DNA of 64,000 nt from Halosolutus halophilus (GCF_022869805.1 NZ_CP094974.1:3472001-3536000); one strand, 5' to 3'; numbered from the stretch's first letter, positions 25,462-37,999 are shown. Numbers and translations are program-made. Notes: a model not told the origin generated them from the letters alone.

Positions 25462-26994
25462 TCAGTCGTCGTCCGAGGTCGTGATATCGGCCGAGAGGCC
25501 CTGGGCCATCTCGATCTCTTTCGAGTTGTTCATCGTCCACGCGGTGCGCTCGGTGACGGCCTCGATCGCTTCACGTGCGCTCGGGTAGCCGTTGCCGGAC
25601 TTCTTGACGCCGCCGAAGGGCAACTGGACCTCCGCGCCGATGCAGGGCAGGTTCGCGTACGCCAGGCCGAGGTCGGCGTGATCGCGGAAGTAGTTGATCT
25701 GGCGATAGTCCTCCGAGATGATCGCGCCGGCCAGTCCGTAGGGGGTGTCGTTGTGAATCTCGACGGCGTCCTCGATGTCACCCGAGTACTTCAGGAGGGC
25801 GACGTGGGGGCCGAAACACTCCTCTTTGAGACAGCGCAGGTCCGTGTCGTAGTCGATCTCGTAGACGAACGGGCCGACCCAGTGGCCCTCGCTGTGGCCG
25901 TCGGGGATCTCCGCGTCGTCGAGTTCCGCTCGATCGACGAGCACCTCGGCACCCTCGTCCCGTGCCAACTGGTTGTGACGATGGATCTTTTCGACGTGGT
26001 CGGCCTCGATCGCGGGCCCCATGAACGTATCCTCCTGCAGAGGATTGCCGACGGCGACCTTCTCGGCGACGTCGACGTACCGTTCCTTGAACTCGTCGTA
26101 GACGTCCTCGTGAACGATCAGCCGTTCGGAGGAGACGCAGCGCTGGCCGGTCGTCTTGAAACTCGACATCACCGCGGAATGAACCGCGATGTCGAGGTCC
26201 GCTTCTTCGGTGATGACGATGCCGTTCTTGCCGCCCATCTCGCAGGCCGCGAGTTTGCCGGGTTCGCCGCCGACCTTGCTCGCGATCTCGTGGCCCACTT
26301 CGGCCGAGCCAGTAAAGAGGACCGTATCCACACGACCGTCGTCGGTGATCGCCGCGCCAGCGCCGCCGAAGCCCTGTACCATGTTGAACACGCCGTCCGG
26401 GATCCCTGCGTCGTCCATCATCTCGGCGATGATCTGGCCGCACCACGGCGTCTGTTCGGCGGGTTTCCAGACGACCGTGTTCCCCTCGACGAGCGCGATC
26501 GCCATGTGCCAGAACGGAATCGCGACCGGGAAGTTCCACGGCGTGATGCAACCGATGACCCCACGCGGTTTGCGCCGCATGTAGGCGTCTTTGCTCCCGA
26601 TTTCGCTCGGAACCACGTCGCCGTGGGGGTGGCGAGCGTTGCCCGCCGCCCACTCGACCATGTGGTACGCCTCGATGACGTCCGCGCGCCCTTCGCTGAT
26701 CTCCTTGCCACACTCCTTCGTGACGATTTCGGCGAGTTCCTCGGTGCGATCGCGGAGTTCGTGGTAGATGTCCCAGAGGTACTCCGCTCGATCGATGTAC
26801 GACAGTTCGCGCCACTCCTCGAAGGCACCTTCGGCGGCTTCGAGGGCGGCGTCGACGTCCGACTCGGTGCCCTGCTGGAACCGCGCGAGTTCCTCGCCGG
26901 TCGCCGGGTTCTCACTCGCGAAGGTCTCGGTACCGGTACCGTCGATCCACTCGCCGCCGATGTGATGACCGTACACCTGCTGTTGCTGACTCAT
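25462..26994 (-). CDS. Aldehyde dehydrogenase, likely delta-1-pyrroline-5-carboxylate dehydrogenase
   Basis: 510-residue NAD(P)-dependent aldehyde dehydrogenase. Asn154 (TPWNFP), Glu252 (ACEMGGKNG) and the nucleophile Cys286 (TTGQRCVSSE) are in place; ECFGPHVALL and GLAGAIISED follow. Linking it to proline catabolism rests on context: a proline dehydrogenase gene lies 0.9 kb away, with an HTH_10 regulator between them, and the sequence is of the P5CDH/ALDH type. It would oxidise glutamate-gamma-semialdehyde to glutamate. The open frame runs upstream, but ATG 26994 follows a TATA box (GTTATTCTATCC) by 27 bp. Confidence 0.85.
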   Translation of the reverse strand: MSQQQQVYGHHIGGEWIDGTGTETFASENPATGEELARFQQGTESDVDAALEAAEGAFEEWRELSYIDRAEYLWDIYHELRDRTEELAEIVTKECGKEISEGRADVIEAYHMVEWAAGNARHPHGDVVPSEIGSKDAYMRRKPRGVIGCITPWNFPVAIPFWHMAIALVEGNTVVWKPAEQTPWCGQIIAEMMDDAGIPDGVFNMVQGFGGAGAAITDDGRVDTVLFTGSAEVGHEIASKVGGEPGKLAACEMGGKNGIVITEEADLDIAVHSAVMSSFKTTGQRCVSSERLIVHEDVYDEFKERYVDVAEKVAVGNPLQEDTFMGPAIEADHVEKIHRHNQLARDEGAEVLVDRAELDDAEIPDGHSEGHWVGPFVYEIDYDTDLRCLKEECFGPHVALLKYSGDIEDAVEIHNDTPYGLAGAIISEDYRQINYFRDHADLGLAYANLPCIGAEVQLPFGGVKKSGNGYPSAREAIEAVTERTAWTMNNSKEIEMAQGLSADITTSDDD

Positions 26995-27086
26995 GGACGG
27001 CGGTTCTACCGTCGGGATAGAATAACGCAACCCGCCCATGGGAGGGTGGTGATCCGTGAAACGAGAACTATTTGGTTCGCCACTGA

Positions 27087-27827
27087 ATGACAGCGAACGT
27101 GAGCCGACCACTTCAGGGAACGCGGCTGACACTCGAGCTGTGGCATCCGAACTGCTGGGCGATCGAATCGACCGATCGGGTCGGCGGCGGAATTCTCGCA
27201 CACGCGATTTACAATGCACCGACGGCGGAGGACCAGCCGGTCAACGGGCTGTTCACCGCGTTCGGCGAGACGACGGCCGAGGTCGAGGCGTTGCTCGACG
27301 AGATCCGCGAGTCGCCGCTGGCAGGCGAGGTGCTCGAACTCCAGGAACGGTTCGGGCGACGGCAATCGGCCTCGCTCCCGGGGAACGTCGTCACCGAGTT
27401 TTTCCTCGAGTACGATCCCCGGGACATGATCTGTCCGACGCTGCTCGAGCACGGCTTCATCCACAGCGCGCCCGTTCGAATCGAGGGGGGACAGGAGTAC
27501 TGGGAGGTCTGTTTCCCCGGCGATCGGGACGAGATCGAGACCGCGATCGACGGCGTCTGCGACGCCGGCGGCGCGGAGGTCTCGGTCGAGACCATCACGA
27601 GCAGGCCGCCGGGGGAATCCGAGCGCAAACGCCGAATGGATTCGCTCACCAGTACCCAGCGGCAAGTGTTCGAACTCGCGCGCGATCGGGGGTACTACCA
27701 GTGGCCCCGCGGCGTCTCGACCCGCGAACTCGCCGCCGAACTCGACATCTCGAAGACGACCTTGCTCGACCACCTGCGAAAGGCCGAGTCGAAACTCCTC
27801 GATCCCGACGACGTCGCCCCCGAGTGA
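27087..27827 (+). CDS. HTH_10 (bacterio-opsin activator-type) regulator, likely of proline catabolism
   Basis: 246 residues. The C-terminal HTH_10 domain is LTSTQRQVFELARDRGYYQW, then ELAAELDISKTTLLDHLRKAESKLL. The N-terminal 180 residues are an uncharacterised sensor domain starting RLTLELWHPNCWAIE. It sits between the P5C dehydrogenase gene (divergent, 92 bp) and the proline dehydrogenase gene (convergent, 28 bp), so it is the natural activator of proline use; a PutR-like role is known for such HTH_10 proteins in haloarchaea. The TATA-like CTATTT is 28 bp before a GTG at 27099, so that codon, four residues in, may be the real leaderless start. Confidence 0.87.
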   Translation: MTANVSRPLQGTRLTLELWHPNCWAIESTDRVGGGILAHAIYNAPTAEDQPVNGLFTAFGETTAEVEALLDEIRESPLAGEVLELQERFGRRQSASLPGNVVTEFFLEYDPRDMICPTLLEHGFIHSAPVRIEGGQEYWEVCFPGDRDEIETAIDGVCDAGGAEVSVETITSRPPGESERKRRMDSLTSTQRQVFELARDRGYYQWPRGVSTRELAAELDISKTTLLDHLRKAESKLLDPDDVAPE

Positions 27828-27855
27828 CCCGGTGCGGGACGCCAGCACCGACTGG

Positions 27856-28689
27856 TCAGCTAACGATCGCTCGGAGGGCGAACAGCGCGTTCTCCTTGCG
27901 TTCGCGGATGCGGCGGTAGAAGTACGACAGCCACTTCCCTCCGTAGGGGACGTACTGGTAGACGTCGTACTCCGCGGCGAGTTCGTGCTGGGCGTCCTCG
28001 CGAACGCCCATGAGCAACTGGAACTCGAAGGGCGTGTCGTGCTCAGCGGCGAGGCCTTCGACGTACTCGATCACGTCCGGGTCGTGGCTGCCGACCGCGA
28101 TCCCGTCGTCGAACGTCTCGAAGGCGGTCGCGAGCAGGTCGCGGTACGCCTCGTTCACCCGCGCCTTCTTCTTGTAGGCGACGCGTCCCGGTTCGTCGTA
28201 CGCGCCCTTGACGAAGCGCACCTTGCCGGGGACGTCGGCCAGTCGCTCGACGTCCTCGGGCGTTCGCTTCAGGTTCGCCTGGATGCAGACACCGACGTTC
28301 CCGTCGGTTTCCCGCGCGTGGTGCTCGAACGCGTCGAGCGTGACGTCGGTCGTCGTGTAATCTTCCATGTCGATCCAGACGAAAACGTCGTGCTCGACGC
28401 CCGCGTCGACGATTCGTTCGAGGTGGGTCCGGAAGACCTCGTCACCGACGTCGAGGCCGATCTGCGACGGTTTCACCGAGATACAGCAGTCGAGTCCGGC
28501 GTCGTCGATCGCCTCGACGAGTTCGACGTAGGCGTCGGCGTCTGCGGCCGCGTCCGCCGGATCGTCGTAGTGTTCGCCGAGCAGATTCAGAATGCCCGCG
28601 ATACCGTCATCGTTGAGGTCGGCGACGTGCGACAGCGCCCCCGACCGCTCTTCGGCGGCGACGAAATTGTTCGCAATTGGGAGGAGCAT
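27856..28689 (-). CDS. Proline dehydrogenase
   Basis: 277-residue FAD-dependent TIM-barrel of the PutA/ProDH family, oxidising proline to pyrroline-5-carboxylate. Landmarks: LDCCISVKPSQIGLDVG, WIDMEDYTTTDVTLD, IQANLKRTPEDV, RFVKGAYDEPG (the catalytic-site strand), and the C-terminal YVPYGGKWLSYFYRRIRER where the Arg pair binds the proline carboxylate. Length matches monofunctional archaeal/bacterial enzymes. The ATG at 28689 is chosen because it starts the family and has a TATA-like CGTTTACC 27 bp upstream. It shares the cluster with P5C dehydrogenase and the HTH_10 regulator. Confidence 0.95.
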   Translation of the reverse strand: MLLPIANNFVAAEERSGALSHVADLNDDGIAGILNLLGEHYDDPADAAADADAYVELVEAIDDAGLDCCISVKPSQIGLDVGDEVFRTHLERIVDAGVEHDVFVWIDMEDYTTTDVTLDAFEHHARETDGNVGVCIQANLKRTPEDVERLADVPGKVRFVKGAYDEPGRVAYKKKARVNEAYRDLLATAFETFDDGIAVGSHDPDVIEYVEGLAAEHDTPFEFQLLMGVREDAQHELAAEYDVYQYVPYGGKWLSYFYRRIRERKENALFALRAIVS

Positions 28690-28928
28690 AGCCGGAAGGT
28701 TGGACGGAAACGGGGTAAACGGACACCCGACCATAGACGCCCGACCGGACCGCGGCGGCCGTCGGCACACTCGCTCGCCCGCGGCAAACCCTCGATCGTG
28801 GGCCTCGTGACGCCCGATCGCTCGGCGAACGGGATCGATCCTGACCCGGCACCGAGGGGTCCAGCGGCCGGGCTGACCATGGTCGGTGGTGGTACTAACC
28901 GGGGAACTTCCCAATCCAACGAACAGCT

Positions 28929-30173
28929 ATGGCGGACGATGACACACCACTACAGAATCGAAGAGACGTCCTGACGTTCGGCAGTGCCCTGGGGGTGGCG
29001 GCACTGGCCGGCTGCGTCGGGACGACTGACGAAGAGGGCGACGGAAACGGAGACTCTGACACCTACACGATCGGGATGATCGACTCGCTGTCCGGGTCGC
29101 TGGCCGACTTCGGTGAGCGAAACCAGCGTGCCAAAGACCTGGCGATCGATCACATCAACGAGATCGGCGTCAAGGATCGGGACCTCGATATTATCGTCGA
29201 GGACTCCGAAGGTGACGTTCAACAGGGCGTTTCGGCGGCACAGAAACTGGTCAACCAGAACAGCGTTCCGTTCGTCATCGGGGCGGTCGGCTCGGGCGTG
29301 TCGGTGTCCATCTACGAGAGCGTCATTCAGGGGACCGACGTCGTCCAGTTGAGCCAGAACTCGACCGGACTCAGCCTGACCGACCACCCCGGACTGCTCC
29401 GGATGTCACCCAGCGGACGAACGCAATCGATCGCGCTTGCGGACATCATCAGCGAAGACGGCTACGACGAGGTCGCAGTGACCTACAACAACGACGAGTT
29501 CGGTGAGAGCCTGTTCGACGCCTTCGAAGACGCCTACGAGGGGGACATCGTCTACGATAGCGCCCACGACGGTGAACAGGCGTCGTACACCAGCCTCGTC
29601 TCCGAGATGAACAACTCCGGTGCGGAGGCCTGGCTCTGTATCACCTACCAGCAGGAGTTCGCGACGATGGTCACGAACATGTACGAGAACGGGTACGAGG
29701 CCCAGCTGTACGGGGCCGACTCCAACCGTGGTGACACCGTGCTCGAGGGGACGCCCGAAGGCAGCATGGACGGGATGAAACTCGTCGAACCGGCAGCGCC
29801 GAAAGGCCAGGAGAACTACGAGGAGTTCGCCGCGGCCTTCGAAGACGAGTACGACGAGGCGCCGACGGCCTGGTCCGCGTTCGCGTACGACTGCGTGGTC
29901 ACTGCGGCGCTCTCGATCCAGGCTGCCGACGAGTTTACCGGCGAGGCGCTCGGCGACGTCGTTCGCGACGTCACCCGCCCCGAGGGCGAGAAGGTCTTCA
30001 CCTACGAGGAAGCCCGCGAGATTCTCGCCGACGGTGGCTCACCCGCGGATATCAATTATCAGGGAGTGAGCGGCCCGATCGACTTCGACGAGAACGGCGA
30101 TCCGCGGGGCAGTCTCGTGGTGATGGAAGTCCAGGACCACGATTACGTCTCGATCGAGTTCCGGGAATCGTAA
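28929..30173 (+). CDS. livK: Branched-chain amino-acid ABC transporter, substrate-binding lipoprotein
   Basis: 414 residues. The signal is twin-arginine plus lipobox (RRDVLTFGSALGVAALAGC, Cys28), then an acidic linker, then a periplasmic-binding type I fold: YTIGMIDSLSGSLADFGERN, VVQLSQNSTGLSLTDHPGL, and AWSAFAYDCVVTAALSI. It is anchored outside the membrane and catches leucine/isoleucine/valine or related amides for the livHMGF partners. First gene of a five-gene operon on the + strand; the 238-bp gap before it is shared with proline dehydrogenase. Confidence 0.93.
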   Translation: MADDDTPLQNRRDVLTFGSALGVAALAGCVGTTDEEGDGNGDSDTYTIGMIDSLSGSLADFGERNQRAKDLAIDHINEIGVKDRDLDIIVEDSEGDVQQGVSAAQKLVNQNSVPFVIGAVGSGVSVSIYESVIQGTDVVQLSQNSTGLSLTDHPGLLRMSPSGRTQSIALADIISEDGYDEVAVTYNNDEFGESLFDAFEDAYEGDIVYDSAHDGEQASYTSLVSEMNNSGAEAWLCITYQQEFATMVTNMYENGYEAQLYGADSNRGDTVLEGTPEGSMDGMKLVEPAAPKGQENYEEFAAAFEDEYDEAPTAWSAFAYDCVVTAALSIQAADEFTGEALGDVVRDVTRPEGEKVFTYEEAREILADGGSPADINYQGVSGPIDFDENGDPRGSLVVMEVQDHDYVSIEFRES

Positions 30174-30188
30174 TCGGTCTTCCCTACA

Positions 30189-31115
30189 ATGTCTATTATC
30201 GAATACGCTGCCAACGGACTGGTATACAGTAGCATCATCGTACTCGGGAGCATCGGCCTCTCGCTGATCTACAGTATCGCCGGCTTCGCGAACTTCGCGC
30301 ACGGTGATACGATGACCGTCGGCGCATATGCCACGCTGGTCGCGTTCGGCGTCGTCGGCGGCGTCGGGTTCAGCGTCCTCGGATTGCCGATGGGCTTCTT
30401 CCTCGCGATGCTAATCGGGATCGCCGTCGCCGCCGTCGTCGCGGTCGTCACCGAAAAGATCGTCTACGAACCCCTGGACATCGGCTCGATCGGCCTGCTG
30501 ATCACGTCGATCGGGGTCGCGTTCGTCTACCGCGCACTGATCCGGATGGGGTTCGGCGCGGACGCGATCCAGTACGACGTCGGCACGCTCCGGCCCATCG
30601 AGGCGCTGCTCCCCTACGGGATCCGGATGACCCAGCACGACGTCGCGATCGTCATCTCGGCCGCCGTGCTCGTGACCGGACTGCACGTCCTGTTACAACA
30701 CACCGACCTGGGGCGGAAAATGCGCGCGATGGCCGACAACCCGGATCTCGCGCGCGCAAGCGGGATTCGAACGTACCGCATCAAGCTCTGGTCGTGGATC
30801 ATCGGCGCGGGCCTTGCCGGGTCCGGCGGAGCGTTCCTCGGCCTGTTCAACTTCCTCGAGCCCCGGATGGGCTTTAACGTCCTGCTGGTCATCTTCGCCG
30901 CCGTGATCCTCGGCGGGATCGGCTCCGTCTACGGCGCGATGCTCGGCGGGTTCCTCATCGGGATGGTCGTCGAGATGATGCCGCTGTTTACCGATCTCGG
31001 CATCCCGATCGGCATCGAGTACGCCGAGGCGGTCGCGTTCCTGATCATGGTCGCCGTGTTGCTCATGCGGCCGACCGGGATCGCCGGCGACGCCATCGAC
31101 GGGGAGGGAGTGTAA
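30189..31115 (+). CDS. livH: Branched-chain amino-acid ABC transporter permease LivH
   Basis: 308-residue membrane protein with about eight helices of the LivH type. SLIYSIAGFANFAHGDTMTV near the N-terminus is the conserved permease strand; the coupling helix region DNPDLARASGIRTYRIKLWSW contacts the ATPase. It follows livK by 15 bp and livM starts one base after its stop. Confidence 0.94.
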   Translation: MSIIEYAANGLVYSSIIVLGSIGLSLIYSIAGFANFAHGDTMTVGAYATLVAFGVVGGVGFSVLGLPMGFFLAMLIGIAVAAVVAVVTEKIVYEPLDIGSIGLLITSIGVAFVYRALIRMGFGADAIQYDVGTLRPIEALLPYGIRMTQHDVAIVISAAVLVTGLHVLLQHTDLGRKMRAMADNPDLARASGIRTYRIKLWSWIIGAGLAGSGGAFLGLFNFLEPRMGFNVLLVIFAAVILGGIGSVYGAMLGGFLIGMVVEMMPLFTDLGIPIGIEYAEAVAFLIMVAVLLMRPTGIAGDAIDGEGV

Positions 31116-31116
31116 C

Positions 31117-32304
31117 ATGGGCGCACTCACCGACCCGCGCGGCTACTGGGACGACCTGACGATCACGGAGCAGGGCGTCACGGCTGCCATCGGCCTGATC
31201 GTACTGTCACTCGTCCTCCTCTTGCTCACCGGCGCGCTCGGTGCGTCGTACTTCCTCTTCCTGTTCGGACTGGCGGGGATGTACGCGCTCCTCTCGTTCG
31301 GACTGAACTCTCAGTGGGGGTTTACCGGCCTGATTAACTTCAGCGTCGCCGCCTTCTTCGGGCTCGGTGCCTACGGCGCGGCCCTGATGACCGCCAGCAA
31401 CTCGCCGCTCGGGGGCGAGTTCAACCCCGTGTTCGGCCTGCTCGTCGGGCTGGTGCTCGCAGCGGTGATCGCGGTGGCGATCGGAATCCCGACGTTACGA
31501 CTGCGTGCGGATTACCTCGCGATCGCGACCCTCGGACTGGCGGAAGTCATTCGCCTGTTCACGATCAACGAACGCCAGTTGACCAACGGGAGCGCCGGCC
31601 TCCGGGGAATCCCGACGTTCTTCGAGGAGTGGCCAGTGCTGGGAACCGTCCCGGACGTGATGCCGGCCATCGAGATCGAACTCCTCCCCGGGTCGCCGGT
31701 CGTACTCGGCCTGTCGTTCTGGCAGCAACTGCTCAACGTCGCGTTGCTGCTCGTCTTCCTCGGCGGTACCTTCGCAATCCTCCGGCGGGCCCAGCGATCG
31801 CCGTGGGGCCGACTGCTCCGGACGATCCGATCGGACGAGGACCTCGCGAAGGCGCTGGGGAAGAACACGTACTCGTACAAGATGCAGTCGTTCGTCCTCG
31901 GCAGCCTCATCATGGCGCTTGCAGGCGTCTTCTTCGCGCACCTGAACCTCGTGGTTACGCCGGACCAACTCGATCCGATCACGACGTTCTACGTCTGGGT
32001 CGCCGTGATCCTCGGAGGCAGCGGTTCGAACCGCGGGGCGTTGCTCGGCGGCTTCGTCGTGGTGGCCATCCGGGAAGGGTCCCGGTTCGTCAACGAAATC
32101 AGCGTGATTCCCGATTTCCTCGGAGGCGCCCCGCTCAGGCTGCTCGCGATCGGGCTCCTGATCATCCTCGTCATGCGGTTCCGGCCGCAGGGAATCCTGC
32201 CGCCGCAGCGGGAACTGATCTGGCCGAGCGCGATCGACGACGCCGCGCCGTCCCGACCCGATCGGGGCGTGCGCGACTCGAAAGGAGGTGGCACTGATGA
32301 CTGA
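31117..32304 (+). CDS. livM: Branched-chain amino-acid ABC transporter permease LivM
   Basis: 395 residues with the LivM permease layout: an N-terminal soluble stretch, YALLSFGLNSQWGFTGLINF, ADYLAIATLGLAEVIRL and the ATPase-contact region IRSDEDLAKALGKNTYSYK. Its last codons contain the strong Shine-Dalgarno of livG (GGAGGTG, 32284-32290) and its stop overlaps the livG ATG by 8 bp (32297-32304), so the two are coupled. Confidence 0.94.
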   Translation: MGALTDPRGYWDDLTITEQGVTAAIGLIVLSLVLLLLTGALGASYFLFLFGLAGMYALLSFGLNSQWGFTGLINFSVAAFFGLGAYGAALMTASNSPLGGEFNPVFGLLVGLVLAAVIAVAIGIPTLRLRADYLAIATLGLAEVIRLFTINERQLTNGSAGLRGIPTFFEEWPVLGTVPDVMPAIEIELLPGSPVVLGLSFWQQLLNVALLLVFLGGTFAILRRAQRSPWGRLLRTIRSDEDLAKALGKNTYSYKMQSFVLGSLIMALAGVFFAHLNLVVTPDQLDPITTFYVWVAVILGGSGSNRGALLGGFVVVAIREGSRFVNEISVIPDFLGGAPLRLLAIGLLIILVMRFRPQGILPPQRELIWPSAIDDAAPSRPDRGVRDSKGGGTDD

Positions 32305-33145
32305 TCTACTCGAAGAGACGCGATCGACCGACGAAGCGGACGCGAGTGCGGTTCAGACGAACGCCGACATGTCGAAAAACGACGTCGTGCTCCGGGTCGA
32401 GGATCTCCAGAAGTCCTTCGGCGCGCTCGTCGCGACCGACCACGCGACGTTCGAGGTCGAACGCGGGACGATCACTGGCCTGATCGGTCCCAACGGTGCC
32501 GGCAAGTCGACGCTGTTCAACCTCATCTCCGGCTTCTACGAGCCGGACGGCGGTGCCGTCACGGTCAACGGAACCGACGTGACCGGAGCCGAACCCTACG
32601 AAGTCGCCGAACACGGGCTCATCCGAACGTTCCAGACCCCGCGCAAACTCGAGGGGATGACCGTCCGGGAGGCGATGCTCGTCGGACCACAGGACCAGCC
32701 CGGCGAATCGTTCGTCAAACTGTTCACCGATCCCGGAACGGTTGCGGAACACGAGCAGCAGAACCTCGACGACGTCGAACGCATCCTCGCGGAGTTCGAG
32801 ATCGATCACCTGGCGACCCAGCCCGCGACGGACCTCTCGGGCGGCCAGATGAAACTGGTCGAACTGGCCCGCGCGATGCTCGCCGAGCCGGAGATCCTCC
32901 TGCTCGACGAACCCGTCGCGGGGGTCAACCCGACGCTCAGGAACAAGCTCGCCGAGCAGGTTCGTCGGCTCAACGAACAGGGCACGACCTTCCTGCTCAT
33001 CGAACACGACATGGAGTTCGTCATGGACCTCGCCGATCCGGTCGTCGTCCTCGATCGGGGCAGCGTCCTGACCGAAGGTCCGCCGCACGCGATCCAGTCG
33101 GATACGCGCGTCATCGACGCGTACCTCGGAGGTGGTGGCGCGTGA
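32297..33145 (+). CDS. livG: Branched-chain amino-acid ABC transporter ATP-binding protein LivG
   Basis: 282 residues. Walker A (GPNGAGKST), Q-loop region, signature (LSGGQMKLVELARAML), Walker B (ILLLDEPVAGVNP) and H-loop (FLLIEHDMEFV) are all present, with the LivG-specific TFQTPRKLEGMTV. The ATG at 32297 is set by the GGAGGTG seven bases upstream. An in-frame ATG 27 codons in (MSKNDVVLRVEDL) starts the conserved domain and is an alternative. It energises transport together with LivF. Confidence 0.94.
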   Translation: MTDLLEETRSTDEADASAVQTNADMSKNDVVLRVEDLQKSFGALVATDHATFEVERGTITGLIGPNGAGKSTLFNLISGFYEPDGGAVTVNGTDVTGAEPYEVAEHGLIRTFQTPRKLEGMTVREAMLVGPQDQPGESFVKLFTDPGTVAEHEQQNLDDVERILAEFEIDHLATQPATDLSGGQMKLVELARAMLAEPEILLLDEPVAGVNPTLRNKLAEQVRRLNEQGTTFLLIEHDMEFVMDLADPVVVLDRGSVLTEGPPHAIQSDTRVIDAYLGGGGA

Positions 33146-33855
33146 GCGCCGACCACGTCCTCGAACTGGACGGCGTCGACAGCGGCTACGGCGAGGTGCA
33201 GGTGCTCGACGATTGTACGCTCCACCTCGACCCGGGCGAGATCGTCTGCCTGATCGGCCCGAACGGTGCCGGCAAGTCGACCGTCCTCAAGACGGCCTTC
33301 GGCATGCTGACGCCGTGGAACGGTCGCGTCCGCTACCACGACGACGACATCGGCGGAATGGCGCCCGAGGACATCGTCCGGGAGGGAATCGGCTTCGTCC
33401 CTCAGACGGAGAACGTCTTCGGCTCGCTCACCATCGAAGAGAACCTTCGCATGGGCGGCGTCGCACGCGACGCCGCCCTCGAACCGGTCCTCGAGACGCT
33501 GTACGATCGGTTCCCGCTGCTCGACGAGAAGCGCTCGGCGAAGGCGCGGAACCTCTCCGGCGGCCAGCGGCAGGTGCTCGCCCTGGCCCGCGCGCTGGTG
33601 ATGGAACCCGACGTACTCCTGATCGACGAACCCTCCGCGGGCCTCGCACCGAACACCGCCGACGACGTGTTCGCGGACGTCCAGGAGGTCAACGCGATGG
33701 ACACGGCGATCCTGATGGTCGAACAGAACGCCAAGAAGGGGCTGGGAATCTCCGATCGGGGCTACGTCCTCGATCAGGGGACGGTCCGGTTCGAGGACGA
33801 GGCCGACGCCCTGCTGGACAACGAGGAAGTATCGAAGCTGTACCTCGGCGGCTGA
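33142..33855 (+). CDS. livF: Branched-chain amino-acid ABC transporter ATP-binding protein LivF
   Basis: 237-residue ATPase partner of LivG. Walker A (GPNGAGKST), the signature NLSGGQRQVLALARALV, Walker B (VLLIDEPSAGLAP) and a switch segment (MVEQNAKKG) are in order. The GTG start overlaps the livG stop by 4 bp. It is the last gene of the operon; a 13-bp dyad (33879-33891) lies 24 bp after the stop. Confidence 0.94.
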   Translation: MSADHVLELDGVDSGYGEVQVLDDCTLHLDPGEIVCLIGPNGAGKSTVLKTAFGMLTPWNGRVRYHDDDIGGMAPEDIVREGIGFVPQTENVFGSLTIEENLRMGGVARDAALEPVLETLYDRFPLLDEKRSAKARNLSGGQRQVLALARALVMEPDVLLIDEPSAGLAPNTADDVFADVQEVNAMDTAILMVEQNAKKGLGISDRGYVLDQGTVRFEDEADALLDNEEVSKLYLGG

Positions 33856-34059
33856 CGGCGGCCGCAGCGGGAGCGATCGACCGTCACGGTCGTCCGTTCC
33901 GTCGTCGCGAGCGATCGACTCTTTTGAAACTATCGAGCTGAACGCGTCGGTGCGATGGGGCAGCGGAGGGTCGCAGTCGCGACTCGGACCGCGAAAACCG
34001 GGACCCGTCGACGAAATCGTCGCGGGTGCTATGGGAGGGGTCGCGATCGGATCGCGATG

Positions 34060-34185
34060 TTAGTCCGCGCCCGCACGCTCGCCCCAGCCGCAGGCGGGGC
34101 ACGTGAGGCGGTCGCCGGCGGCGGTCATCGTGGTTCCACACTTCAGACAGCCGGTCGCGTCGAGTGATGCGTTTCGGTCGGTCAT
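34060..34185 (-). CDS. 41-residue zinc-ribbon protein
   Basis: A micro-protein: MTDRNASLDATGCLKCGTTM, then TAAGDRLTCPACGWGERAGA. Two CxxC pairs (CLKC, CPAC) 13 residues apart form a zinc ribbon. It is similar in kind to other haloarchaeal micro-zinc-fingers, and it sits between livF and uvrA on the minus strand. The overlapping plus-strand frames are Arg/Gly-rich and look non-coding. Function is unknown. Confidence 0.65.
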   Translation of the reverse strand: MTDRNASLDATGCLKCGTTMTAAGDRLTCPACGWGERAGAD

Positions 34186-34331
34186 TTGGGGGTGGCCACC
34201 CGCGGCGATCCCCGGGCGGCGCTACTGAGAGTCAGTCGTCCGACGGGCATAAGCACTGCACCCACCATGGACGTGATCAGACCGATCGCTCGCGGCGGCT
34301 GGAGCAACTCGAGAGGAGACCAGACGGGGGT

Positions 34332-37295
<2,964 letters not shown>

Positions 37296-37495
37296 GGTCT
37301 GCTCGCGGAACCGATATGTGCGGGTGGTCGATTCGGTGCTCGATCCATCGTGGTTGCGTCAGTGGCCGAACGGACTTAACGAGTCTGAATGACCAATACC
37401 GTGGCGTATGATAACACGACCCTTCACCGGGCGATACTGCTGCCGATAGCCGCCCGGTCCCAACTGACTTCGGGGTCCAGCCCTAATGCACCGGT

Positions 37496-37999
37496 ATGAC
37501 TAGCGATCCGGGGCCCTCGCTGACCGTCGCGGAGTTCGTCGAGTACTGTCGGACGCAGGCCGGCCTCCTCTCCGGGCACGTCGAACGGATGGGTGACGAG
37601 GCCAGGGCCCTGCTCGACGAGATCGACGCGGAGATGGCCGAAATCCGATCGCGCCTCGATGGAGGGGCCACCGACGTCGGGGGCACTGCGGGGCCGTCGA
37701 CGGCGGCCCGGCCGAACGAGCGCGAGGTCGACCTCGAGTCGATCGAGGAACTGGAGCGCGATCTCTCGGAGAAACAGACGCTCGTCGACGCCAAGCAGGC
37801 CCGGATGCAGGCGTTCCAGGACCTCGCCGCCGGCTACACCGAACTCGCCGAACAACTCCAGAACGAGGTCGAGGACGGCCAGGAGGCGCTGACGCGAGTC
37901 GTCGAGTTCGAGGCGGACCGCGACGCGCCGGCCTACTTCGAGGAGCGCCAGACGCTGTGCGAGGCCGCGATCGAAGCGGATTCGTCCGACCGGAAGTGA
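37496..37999 (+). CDS. Coiled-coil hypothetical protein
   Basis: 167 residues, strongly acidic and almost wholly helical with heptad-like patterns (EARALLDEIDAEMAEIRSRL, and LESIEELERDLSEKQTLVDAKQ). A Gly/Pro-rich linker splits two coiled-coil segments. No family recognised. ATG at 37496 is 200 bp from the uvrA start on the opposite strand. Confidence 0.6.
   Translation: MTSDPGPSLTVAEFVEYCRTQAGLLSGHVERMGDEARALLDEIDAEMAEIRSRLDGGATDVGGTAGPSTAARPNEREVDLESIEELERDLSEKQTLVDAKQARMQAFQDLAAGYTELAEQLQNEVEDGQEALTRVVEFEADRDAPAYFEERQTLCEAAIEADSSDRK

Noticed and set aside
25678-27090. Plus-strand frame of 470 codons opposite the aldehyde dehydrogenase
   Set aside because: Antisense shadow; it lacks any motif and the ALDH catalytic residues are on the minus strand.
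33879-33891. Dyad GACCGTCACGGTC as a hairpin terminator after livF
   Set aside because: A one-base loop cannot form a hairpin, and no T-run follows directly.
33955-34167. Plus-strand ORF of 70 codons after livF, with a TATA-like CTCTTTTGAAAC upstream
   Set aside because: Arg/Gly-rich and opposite a small zinc-ribbon gene with four well-placed cysteines; the box alone is not enough.
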